A stretch of 64,000 nucleotides of DNA from Ctenosaura bakeri (Eukaryota; Chordata; Lepidosauria; Squamata; Iguanidae), in contig CAOLHI010000078.1 in assembly GCA_948474755.1 (NCBI GenBank), forward strand, positions 310,001 through 374,000, given 5' to 3'. Under the pieces are notes generated by a model, which made no database searches, was not told the DNA's origin, and saw only the letters and a list, made by a program, of their open reading frames with translations. Of this stretch, positions 55,613 to 64,000 are shown one piece after another (position 1 is the stretch's first letter; every line of letters begins with the position of its first letter). The position numbers were made by a program, and so were the translations under genes.

Positions 55613-57016
55613 AAATACAAACCTGGACTTTGTTATGATTATTTGATATTTGTTTTAAGGACCTTAAATGCAGACCTAAAATGCAGACCCACACAGAGCA
55701 GGCTAGAAACCCAGGATGTGTTATCCCTTCTATCAAGGAGGTTCTCATTTAGCACATAAATCAACTAATTCTTATAATACCATGGAAGCAATGGCACATC
55801 TTAATATTGGGAAGGGGGAGAGATAAAATCTCTTACATTCCAAACCGCACTAGCTTACCTGGGCTAAAGATTTACAGTAACAAAAAAAAGTGAACTATAC
55901 ATACGTATTAACAAAATCCCCAGACATTTGCACACTTTGACAAATACACATGCACACACAATGTGAGCTTAACAACAATGGTCTAAACCCTGTTGTTAAT
56001 CTTGACTAGAGTACAGCCACTGAGTTAATTAGATTTACCTGTGTCTTGACTCACCATTAAACAAGTGATTCAGAGGTCTACTCTAGTGGGTACTAGCCAA
56101 CTGGACTCCAGCCAATGAGTTTGCTCAACCGAATAATTTTGTTCAATAACCTAAACACGGAGAAGGCATAGCTAAACTTGTTGCATTTTGGGACCTCAGC
56201 TCTGCAAAGAAACACTGAGCAATTAATTCAGTGGTGTCAGTTTGATCAGTCTCGTTATACTAGCAACAAAGGTCCCCATCATATGACAGACTGCAACTTA
56301 TATATCATGTGCTAGTATTAATTATACTGCATGTCAGCTTGTATTCCTTGCAGTCTGTTGCCATTAACCACCCTGCAAAGCACCATGCACTGCTGAGTGT
56401 ATAAAGCCCATTCATTCCAATGGGTATCTGCATCAGAAATGGCACACAGAGGTGAGGCAGAACTGATTAGGAGTTTAGTTGTGCTATAGAGTAGCTGGCA
56501 GCAAATCAGTAAGCCTCTTTTAATGAGTGATTCTGTGCATGTGCACTCTGAAGTTTTATTTATTCCTGAATAATCATATACAGGATTTCAGTCTTAGAGA
56601 TTTGTGACAGCACAGGTAGGAGTCTTCAAATTCTTGCCATCCTAGGCCTTTTAGATGGTCCTAAAACAATTTCTAAAAATTGGCCCAGCCCACCCACCCA
56701 CCATGTCTCCAGAGACTTCTGAAACTGCAAGAAATCAAGAAATAATCAAAAACAGGAACTGGAAGTGATCATAATATCACTTTTAGTTCCACAAAGATGA
56801 TGGCATGAAGCCCACAGGTATCTGGAGGATTTGAAAATGCATTGTATATGTATAGCATTCCTCAGCTCAGCCTGTCTTTAAAAAATGGGATATGGAGTGC
56901 ACCCGTTTTGTGCTTTGAAGAGAATCATACAAGATTTCTCAAAGTTCAAAATGTGGTAGGGACTTCATGTCACATGACAAGAATGTAAAGCAAATTTGAA
57001 TTCTAAAACTGTGGCT
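55613..57016. other. No gene; faint old repeat near 56010-56110
   Basis: Unrecognised apart from a possible copy of the low-copy motif noted at 8575. Confidence 0.4.
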
Positions 57017-57217
57017 AAGAGCCAGGGATGTAGAGTTCAGCTGTGGAAACCCTCTGGGTGACTGAGCAAATCACACTCTCTCAGCCTTAAAGGAAGATAA
57101 TATCAAATCTCTTCTGAATAAATCTTCCCAAGGAAAACCTTGTTGTAGGTTCACTCTAGGGTCACCATATGTCAAAGGCCACTTGAAGGCAAACAACAAC
57201 AACAACAACAACAACAC
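57017..57217 (+). mobile_element. Sauria-type SINE with internal deletion
   Basis: The head GAGCCAGGGATGTAGAG joins directly to GTGGAAACCCTCTGGGTG, so the B-box segment is deleted. Tail GTTCACTCTAGGGTCACC and CATATGTCAAAGGCCAC, ending in (CAA)n at 57193-57217. Confidence 0.85.
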
Positions 57218-57949
57218 TACAAATTAATTGAAACAGGCTGAAAAAACTTTAATTTCTAATATTGTCAGGAATAAGGCAAATGGGCCATAGGTTTTGGAGA
57301 TCCCCAAAATAAAGCTTAGTTTAAGTTATCAGCTTTTTTTTTGTTTTTTTGAGTCTGTCCCTGTTCTATGTCTTGGGGCTCTCTGTATTAAAAGGTACTT
57401 CTGTTTACTATTGTTGAGCCTTGCATTCTTTTTTTCCCCATAAACTGTTTCTAAACCTCCATCTAGACAGCAGTTTCCTGTATTACTGGCTGGATAATTA
57501 AGTTCTCAAGTGGATGTCTGGAAATGCACAGAAAGCAATGCAATGCACAGAAAGAGGAGTCACCAACTCTGTGGGGTTTTTACAAGTATTTCTGGATAAG
57601 GCCTTTCAGTATATTTACCCACAAAGCTGTATACCAATTCATGGAAGCACTTACGTATGGGTAGCTTTGCCTATAATGCATCTCACCTTAAGTGAAGGGT
57701 TTGGGGTCACCATTAAAGAGCAACTCACTGTCAATTGTTTCTTATATTTTTAACCACCACATGGGAGGGGATGATCTTATTACTTAGGTACTAAACTACC
57801 CTCCCATGTTTTTCTACTCTTGCTCTTACCACAGAAAACCCAGCAAAGAGGAAATGACAGGAGTATTGCTCATTGCCTTTTGTCTGGTGGCATGAAGAGC
57901 CATGCATTTGGAAGCACCTTTCAGTCTTCATACTGACACTTAGGCCATT
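57218..57949. other. No gene; short direct repeat near 57521-57552
   Basis: AATGCACAGAAAG occurs twice about 20 bp apart. Otherwise unrecognised. Confidence 0.4.
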
Positions 57950-57952
57950 TCC

Positions 57953-58405
57953 GCATTAGTGTTTTAAAATGGTGCAGAGCGACCTCCAACAGAGGTCTTC
58001 TACACCATAGGGTGGACTGGGGTGGACTACTTTTTGTAGTTCCACACCTCAATCCATGCAGGAGCGACCAGAACTGGTCGTGCAGCGTGTTTTTTAAAAA
58101 CCTCTTTTTAGAGGTTTTTAAAAAGCACGGAGCGCGCCACCCCGTGCTGCTCCGTTGCCCAGCTCCAAAGCAGATTTGCAGGCGCACGCAAGTGCGTGCC
58201 TGCAGATCTGCCGGGATCGGGCTTCCGGCTGGCGAGCTTCTCCAGCTGGTGGAGAGCCTCCACCAACTGGAAGCCACCATTTGGGACACCGGAGAACTGC
58301 GGAACAGCGAACTCGCACTGCTCCGTGTGGCGACGGACTCGCCCGGCTGCTGGTAAGCTCTGTTCTCGGGCGTTTTTGGACGTCCCCCCACATGCGGAAA
58401 GGGCC
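57953..58405 (+). mobile_element. Class D GGCC-ended element, hairpin chain, TSD TTA
   Basis: Begins GGCCATTTCCGCATTAGTG and ends CATGCGGAAAGGGCC. TTA lies on both sides (57950-57952, 58406-58408). Hairpins in order: GACCTC/GAGGTC (57981-57997); a 20-bp pair with one mismatch and a TTTT loop (58086-58105, 58110-58129); an arm pair with a 2-nt bulge (58171-58210); a 13-bp pair with one mismatch (58242-58254, 58258-58270). Long open frames on both strands are GC-driven and mirror the hairpins. Confidence 0.92.
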
Positions 58406-58408
58406 TTA

Positions 58409-59008
58409 CACATCAGTTCTGGCCTTCTTTTAGTTCCCCTTTGATCTTGACTCTTAAATCCTGCTTTCCCTCTGTCCAGTGAAGAAGTCCAGTTTGGCAT
58501 GGACCTAAAACATATTTTGACAGTTTACCTCAGTATAAAAGCAATCCTCAGTCTCAGGCATTACAGCCTGCAGACTGTCTACTTAATACTGCTGGATTAA
58601 CCCAATTCCAAGCCAGCCTGAAACTAAAGAATAATAGTGCATCCAGACAAGCAGGTTTTTGGCTTCTGTTATTTGTAGTCTGCACCAGATATGTATCTGA
58701 ATTCCTTTCCCCAGATTTCCCGCACAAAATCTTGGGCCTTTCTAAAGAGACACACATTTTTGTAGGACTGTGCCAGACCAAAGTCATATACTGTTTCTTT
58801 TCCTGATCACTGTCCCACCTTTTTTCCTGTGCTTCTCTATCAGAATGTGGGGTTTTTTTTAAAAAAAAATTGCATTTAACTTGTGTGCCTATTTACCCAA
58901 ATCTCGTGTGAAGGTCTGAAATTTGTTGAGATATTAATTGCCCCTCACTGGAATGGAGGCATAACACAGCTAACTGGGTATAAGAGCCACAACAATGTTA
59001 CACACAAG
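58409..59008. other. No gene; T run joined to A run at 58853-58869
   Basis: No gene or repeat recognised. Confidence 0.4.
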
Positions 59009-59325
59009 AATCTGCAACCAAATTCCTAACACTAACTGAGAAATGCAGGGTTTTCTCTGTAACAGCACTTCAACTGTGGAATTCCCGGCCAAAGGCAGGA
59101 CTGCATTTTTTCCGAGCTTCTGGCAAGCATCTAAAGCAGTGTGGTTTCACATTGTTCCTTGATTTTGCTCTGGTTGTTTTAAGTGTTTGATTTTAAATTA
59201 TGTGCAAGGAGTTTGTTCTTCACTTGTTTTTACAATTTTTATTGCTTATTGCTTTAAATGTTTTTATCCACTGAGCATTGTCTTGGGGCCCTGGAAGGCT
59301 AAGCAGCAATATATAAATATAATAA
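59009..59325 (+). mobile_element. L2-type LINE 3' end with ORF2 C-terminus
   Basis: The frame reads GRVFSVTALQLWNSRPKAGL-like (compare RAFSVAAPKLWNSPP at 30.8 kb), then HFFRASGKHLK. The T-rich 3' region ends TTGTCTTGGGGCCCTGG and CAGCAATATATAAATATAAT. 5' truncated. Confidence 0.7.
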
Positions 59326-59644
59326 ACACACCAATAACTGTAAGAGGTAGTAATGAAGTATCCCCCACTACATAACAAGTAATTATGGGAGGCACTGGCC
59401 TTAGATTCCCCACAGTGAGGCACTGGCATCACTGCTTTGGTTCAACTCATAACCACAGGAAGGTGGGAGGGAGGGAAGAGGGGCAAGTAAAATCTTTATA
59501 GGGCCCAAATACTTTCTCCTCCACTGAACCAGAACAGAGGAGATGAATCATGGGCCCTTTACAAGCAATCTTTCTCATTTCCAAACTGCTTTGTGGCTGT
59601 AAGCTACTCTCCTCTCCAGTGTGGTTGTTTGTATCTCGAGCACA

Positions 59645-59830
59645 AAAGTCTATCAGGGTCCTAGGACTGTCAGACTAAAAACCTGAGATGGTTCTTGTAC
59701 CTTTAATGGTTGTGTAGAAGAGGGAATCAGCAAATGTTGCTTGTCATGCAATCAGGCATCAAACAGCTGCTGAAATACTCTCTTCTGCACAACTATTACA
59801 GGTATAGGAGCTGTCTCCAGTTTTCATTCT
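59645..59830. repeat. Dispersed repeat, family Q
   Basis: GACTGTCAGACTAAAAACC, TTGTACCTTTAATGGTTGTG on the left; CAACTATTACAGGTATAGG and AGCTGTCTCCAGTTTTC on the right. Same layout as 3511-3690. Confidence 0.6.
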
Positions 59831-59997
59831 ACCTCGTCTTAAGAGGGGGCTAGTCCCCTGTAAATGTGACATGGGTCTTGGTGTTGCCCCAAAATGTGGG
59901 TGACTCAGGGGTCCACCTGCAATGCCTTTACCTCTACGTGACAGTGGGGAATTAATTAGCTCAAAAATAGGAGGCCTATGAGAGGGGATAACTTAGT

Positions 59998-60790
59998 GAG
60001 ATCTACCACCTATATTTACGGGGTCCTTGCAGGAAAGAACCAGTGAGAGATTCCACTTGTAAAATAAAATGTGCTTTATTGAAAGGAATTTGCAAACACA
60101 TGCAAATATCCAAACACTCACACACATACACACACAAGAGCTAACTGAAGGAAAGTAGAGGAAAATGTGGATAGAGGACTTTCAGGGATGAGGTGATATT
60201 TACCAATCAGGAGAGCAGTGAGGAAAGCAGTGACATGGCTTAGGTAGGCACCTAAGGACAGTTCTCATTCAGGAATCAAATGGACAGCATGGCATTCAGA
60301 AAGGAGAGAGACTGCACTGAACTGCCCAAAATTGGGGGTTCTCATACCCAAAAAATATCCTGTGGTTATGAGTGTGAATTGCTTTCCCAGCCAAGCAGAC
60401 AATAGGAGTTGCAACACAAACTATGACATCCAGACAGAGCTAATGGTCCTAGTGTTTAGGTGACAAAAAGATAATGCTGTCATAATAGCTCAGTATTGTG
60501 GAGAGGTGGGGAAGATAATAGGGAAAAGTCTAGGTGTGTGGAATCAGGGTTAAGACAATCACAATTTGGTGGGGATTTCCCCTTTCAGATCTGAGAGGTC
60601 TGGCTCGTTAGCTTATTGTCTCAAGAGTGGCTGTGCTATTAGTCTGACAATGATTTTGACTTTTGCCTAGGAGGTGGGGATGACTGACTGTCTTGTTATC
60701 TCATGTTTACAGCCAGTAATCTGCCTCTTCAAGCTTGACTGTCCAGTCACCTCAGGTATCATTTATATCAATGCCAATTAAATATTATTT
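59998..60790 (-). mobile_element. LTR-like block (solo LTR candidate), family 1
   Basis: Diverged relative of 8735-9660 in the same orientation. Shared points are the TTTACGGGGTCCTTGCAGG edge, a minus-strand AATAAA (60075-60080), and AAAATTGGGGGTTCTCATAC, which corresponds to the TATA region of the first copy but has lost the TATA word. No adjacent coding sequence. Boundaries approximate. Confidence 0.5.
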
Positions 60791-61169
60791 GCCAATTAAA
60801 CCATGCCCATCATGAGGAGTGCAGAGGGCCATAACATTGGTATGATAAGCAGAAGAGCAAGAGGCAAAGGAAGAGGAAGGGATGAGATTTCTAAAGGTTG
60901 GGCCATTCTTCCTCCAATTGGCCAGCTGCCAAATTCCAAGGGGAACACCAGTGTCAGTCTTGCCATGTGTTTCCATTTCACCTCAAAATGGGTGCCATTC
61001 ATTCACTTTTCAATCACCCACCTCTCAAAGTTTCTATGAATAGTGACTTCTGGGTGTAAACTTTCACCAAGACTGCAGAGGGAAAGGATCAAACTCCCCT
61101 TCCAAGGACCTTCAATTTTTATCCTTTTTTATTTATTTATTTTTAAAAACATGTTAAACTGTCTTATTC

Positions 61170-61290
61170 AGGACGCAGAACCTTTAGTCTGTCAGATGTT
61201 TTGGACTTTAACATCCAGAAGTTTCAACTAGCAATAGCCAGGAATAAAAGGTTGATAGTTACAGTTTAAAACATCTGGAGTCAAAAGATT
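61170..61290. repeat. Dispersed palindromic repeat, family P
   Basis: GTCTGTCAGATGTTTTGGAC on the left and AGTTTAAAACATCTGGAG on the right flank AACTAGCAATAGCCAGGAAT. It directly abuts the LTR-like block at 61303. Confidence 0.6.
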
Positions 61291-61435
61291 TTCACCCCTG
61301 CTTGTGACAGAGGCTGTGGCTGTGGCTAGCAGGGAAGTCCTGGTAACAGGTGGTCATATAACTACAGTGGCTCTGTCTGAGTGAAACCACAGCCCTAGTA
61401 AGAGGGAAGGGCTGTGGGTCAGACAGCAGAAGGTC

Positions 61436-61440
61436 TATAA
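61436..61440 (+). promoter_or_regulatory. TATA box of the family 2 LTR-like block
   Basis: GTCTATAAGCAGAG upstream of the shared R region. The 35-kb copy has a weaker ATGTATAGTAG at the equivalent place. Confidence 0.45.
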
Positions 61441-61791
61441 GCAGAGAGAGTGAATTGGATTCTAGCATCCTTCAGTGACATTCTTAGAGAAGTTTTAATT
61501 CGGAACCTCACTCAACCAAGGGAGGGTGTCTGGAAAAATAGGTGTCTTCTCAGTGGCCTAGTGCAAGGCAGAGAAGAAACCAAACCACTTTTGAGGGGAT
61601 CAGAAAATGGGACCCTGAGTTGGAAATTAAAATTTTGAACTAAGAGGAGCCAAAGATCTCTCTCTGTCTGTGAAAGCTCTGTTCTTGAATAATGTGGTGA
61701 TCTGAAGAAACTAGTTAGACATGTTTAGGGAAGTGTTATTTTGCTTGAATATACTTGTAACACCCGATACCCTTTCCCTGTTTGTTATTTT

Positions 61792-61797
61792 AATAAA
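61792..61797 (+). terminator. Poly-A signal of the family 2 LTR-like block
   Basis: AATAAA followed by GATTACATTTTATT, as in the 35-kb copy. Confidence 0.5.
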
Positions 61798-62136
61798 GAT
61801 TACATTTTATTTTTATAATTTCTGCCTCAGTAGAGTATTTTTCTTCAGTTTTACTTGTATAGAAGCATGCTACCACAGGTTATCAATCCTTTTTGAATAA
61901 CCATTGAAAAGTTTTGCTCTTTGTCCACTAAGATGGTTTTAAAGGGAAAGCAAGGTTGTATAAGAAGAAGGGAGGGAGCCAGGGTGCTATACTAGGATTA
62001 AAGGGACGCTGCTACTCCAGTCAGGAAGAAAGAAAAGCAGGTCTGGCCCCTCCACACTGCTTTAAAATGCAATTAATTTCACATTTAATTTAGCTACACC
62101 ACATGTCTACTCAGAAGTAAGATTATTCGGTATTAT

Positions 62137-62279
62137 GTTATAGCATGATGATTCTACTTTCAACATCCTCGGGAATCCTGGGGTTTGCAGTTTCGGGAGG
62201 GGCCAGCTGGATTCCCAGGATTCCTGAGGATATTGAAAGTGGAATCGTCGCGCTATAACAGGCTAGTGCAGAAATGGTC
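62137..62279. mobile_element. Class A MITE, left end and part of right arm lost
   Basis: The left end begins inside the arm (GTTATAGCATGATGATTC). The right end GTGCAGAAATGGTC is intact. CAGCTGGATTCCCAGGATTC shows a deletion removing the inner part of the right arm. CTCGGGAATCC replaces the usual CTATGGAATCC in both arms (TCGGG and CCTGAGG). Confidence 0.8.
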
Positions 62280-62754
62280 AAGAACAACACTCTCCTGAAT
62301 CCACCTATCCCCTCCACCTAAGAGTGTTGACCTAAGTTTGTGACAGCATTATGGCTCTGTCTCTAGGCTGGAGGAAGTTTGGATCTGGAATAATTCAACT
62401 TCTTTCTTGCCCCAATCCTCCTCTAAGTATAGACCATTTTCATGGTTCCCAAACCATGACAAAAATTATGTAAAAAAAAAAAAAAATTACAAGGGGTTTC
62501 CACAGCAAATAGCACTTCACTTATAAATACCTCAGTGACATGGAGCACATGCAAAGTCTCCTTTTCCTTCCACTCCAACCTCTGAGTGCCTCATAGTCCA
62601 TGAGGACATGTCATAGAAACATACTACTTCAGATTTGCTTGATGCCTTCCCTGAGATGAAAACTTAATACCCAATGTAGCTGCAGATGGCTCCAGTAAAT
62701 GTTCTTACTTCAATTCAGAGTTCAGCTAGCCAGGATCTGTGCCAAAGAACAAAA
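62280..62754. other. No gene; A run at 62472-62486
   Basis: No gene or repeat recognised apart from the A run. Confidence 0.4.
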
Positions 62755-62865
62755 CCAGTGTCATTTCAGATGTTGTTGGACTCTAGCTCCCAGAAGCCTT
62801 AGTCAGTATGGCCAATGGTCAGGAATGCTGGGAGCTATGATTCAAAAACATATGGGAGGACACAC
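62755..62865. repeat. Dispersed palindromic repeat, family P
   Basis: CATTTCAGATGTTGTTGGAC and TCTAGCTCCCAGAAGCC on the left, GGTCAGGAATGCTGGGAGC and TATGATTCAAAAACATATGG on the right. The best preserved family P copy here. Confidence 0.68.
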
Positions 62866-62869
62866 ATTG

Positions 62870-63639
62870 CCCAATTTTTCTCTGTTTGATATGGGAAAGG
62901 TCTCAGTCACCATATTCCTTATCCAGTGATGAGGGCAGTGTTCTCAGTGACACCCTGAAGAACAGAGCCCAGTCGTAACAGTCCAACCACATTTGCATTA
63001 CTGTCTTCTGATCTGTGTGGACATTTGGGCAAGAAGTTCTCAAGTTTTCCTTAGTGGATTTATCTTTTCCTTGCCACTGTCATCCATTCACTTGCCTCTT
63101 CCTCTGGGTTCAACCATCCAGAACAAAAGTGAATAACACTGCTTGTTCTCATCATTGTCTACCTGTTTGTAGAGAGGAGATGAATAGCAAGGACATTGCA
63201 GAGTAGAGACAAAACTGTCAACAGTCAACAGAGGGCCTCCTGTAGGGTTGGGAGGTTTGGCAGGTTCCCAGAAATGCCAATGCTTGGTATCACCCTTTAA
63301 TTTTCCATACTAAATTTGCCTCTCTTCTGTGCAACCACTTTTCTGTAGAGTAGGAAGCCTATACCTTTGATATGAGTAATAAATAAGTAAATTGAGCCAA
63401 ATAGGATCATTTGTTTCTCTTCATTTCTTCTGCTTATGGACCACCAAAACTCATATAGAAGAAAGAGATCTATTGCTACTTTAAATCACTTATGTTCTTT
63501 TTTTCAGAGCATGAATGGATGGTTCTTTTTGCATACACTTTGTAGGGCTGACTTAAGTAAGTCTTGACAACTCTTTTTCCCTAGGGACATGACTAAAAGT
63601 ATTGTTTAGAAATCTAATATATGGTTTATTTACTCAATT
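62870..63639. other. No gene; possible family Q fragment at 63240-63385
   Basis: GTAGGGTTGGGAGGTTTGGC and CTCTTCTGTGCAACCAC resemble family Q weakly. Otherwise unrecognised. Confidence 0.35.
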
Positions 63640-63900
63640 TGTGCTGAGCACTACAGTTCCTTCAGGCCGGCTTTGCCGGCCCATTACTCTATTAATGCTC
63701 CATTACTGAAATTAGTGTTGTAATTGGAGAGGTGGGGGAGGGAAAGGAGGAAGGGGACACTTAAAAAAAAAAAGGAGCAGTTCCACTTTAATCCTATCAT
63801 AGATTAAACCATCAGAAAAGAAAATCCCCTCCCACACACCCACACTTGTGTTTAAAGGGAAACACTTCTCCTTGAGATAAACCATTACCTTAGAATGCAC
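63640..63900. other. Candidate conserved non-coding element with hairpin
   Basis: A perfect hairpin GGCCGGC-TTT-GCCGGCC (63665-63681) is followed by a run of homeodomain-like ATTA/TAAT words (CCATTACTC, CTATTAATG, CCATTACTG, GTAATTGG) within 65 bp. No repeat family recognised and no coding frame. Conservation is inferred from texture only. Confidence 0.3.
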
Positions 63901-64000
63901 AAATGGAAAATCAGAATGTCCAGCAAATCAGTGTGCAGGTATATTAAAGGTCTACAACTGTGATATGAAGATAGCAAGAAAAATACGGAGAAGGACACCC

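Larger units (their letters stand above)
61303..62054 (+). mobile_element. LTR-like block (solo LTR candidate), family 2
   Basis: Begins TGTGACAGAGGCTGTGG. It has a TATA word (TCTATAAGC, 61434-61442), then GTGAATTGGATTC, GGTGTCTTCTCA, CCACTTTTGAGGG and AATAAAGATTACA (signal 61792-61797) with TTTTTATAA. The same order is seen at 35119-35870. The distance from TATA to poly-A signal is about 355 bp. No adjacent coding region. Confidence 0.58.

Noticed and set aside
57921..58500. Long overlapping open frames (up to 156 codons) on both strands
   Set aside because: They lie wholly or mostly in the class D element. The mirrored reading frames follow from its GC-rich hairpins, and no protein motif is visible.

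Overview
This window looks like non-coding nuclear DNA from a squamate reptile, most likely a lizard. The evidence is the repeat content: tRNA-headed SINEs of the Sauria-SINE type, SINEs with a 5S-rRNA-like head and a similar tail, CR1 3' ends carrying the ATTCTATG signature, L2- and L1-type LINE remnants, and many short DNA transposons. I found no host protein-coding gene, exon series, tRNA or rRNA gene that I can support. The longest open frames are about 100-170 codons, and the recognisable ones are pieces of transposable elements. The window is probably intergenic or deep intronic.

The dominant feature is a superfamily of non-autonomous DNA transposons. I count 19 copies (about 5.7 kb, roughly 9% of the window). 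All begin with GGCC(A/C/T)TTTC and end with the complement, and ten have an exact 3-bp target duplication (TAA, CAA, CTA, AGA, TTT, AAT, ATA, TGT, CAA, TTA). They fall into interior classes. Class A is a 180-bp near-perfect palindrome, with a 190-200-bp variant A'. Class C is 200-405 bp. Class D is 450-500 bp, GC-rich and built as a chain of hairpins. Class E is one 742-bp copy (51719-52460) that keeps a promoter-like block (CCAAT, a full CRE, GC-rich repeats) followed by the start of a reading frame.

Layout. 0-9 kb: two class A copies, SINEs and a minus-strand L1 3' end. 8.7-13 kb: an LTR-like block, CR1 and L2 tails and dispersed repeats. 13.3-18.8 kb: a nested A'/LINE-stub complex, SINEs including a 5S-headed one, and a minus-strand LINE tail. 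20-25 kb: a hAT-like element with a perfect 8-bp duplication and a class C copy. 26-29 kb: a repeat-poor stretch that may be a conserved non-coding element, class A copies and microsatellites. 29-40 kb: class C copies, an L2 tail and an LTR-like block. 41-53 kb: L2, class D copies, one class A' and one class D copy inserted into older elements, and the class E element. 54-64 kb: class A and D copies, SINEs, two LTR-like blocks and a second candidate conserved element near the right edge.

Two insertions are especially informative. The class D copy at 47800-48298 interrupts an L1 ORF2 remnant, and the class A' copy at 49401-49602 interrupts a 5S-headed SINE. In both, removing the copy and one 3-bp repeat restores the host element, which fixes the element ends and the 3-bp duplication. 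LTR-like blocks are described only as non-coding remnants; no retroviral coding region was seen.
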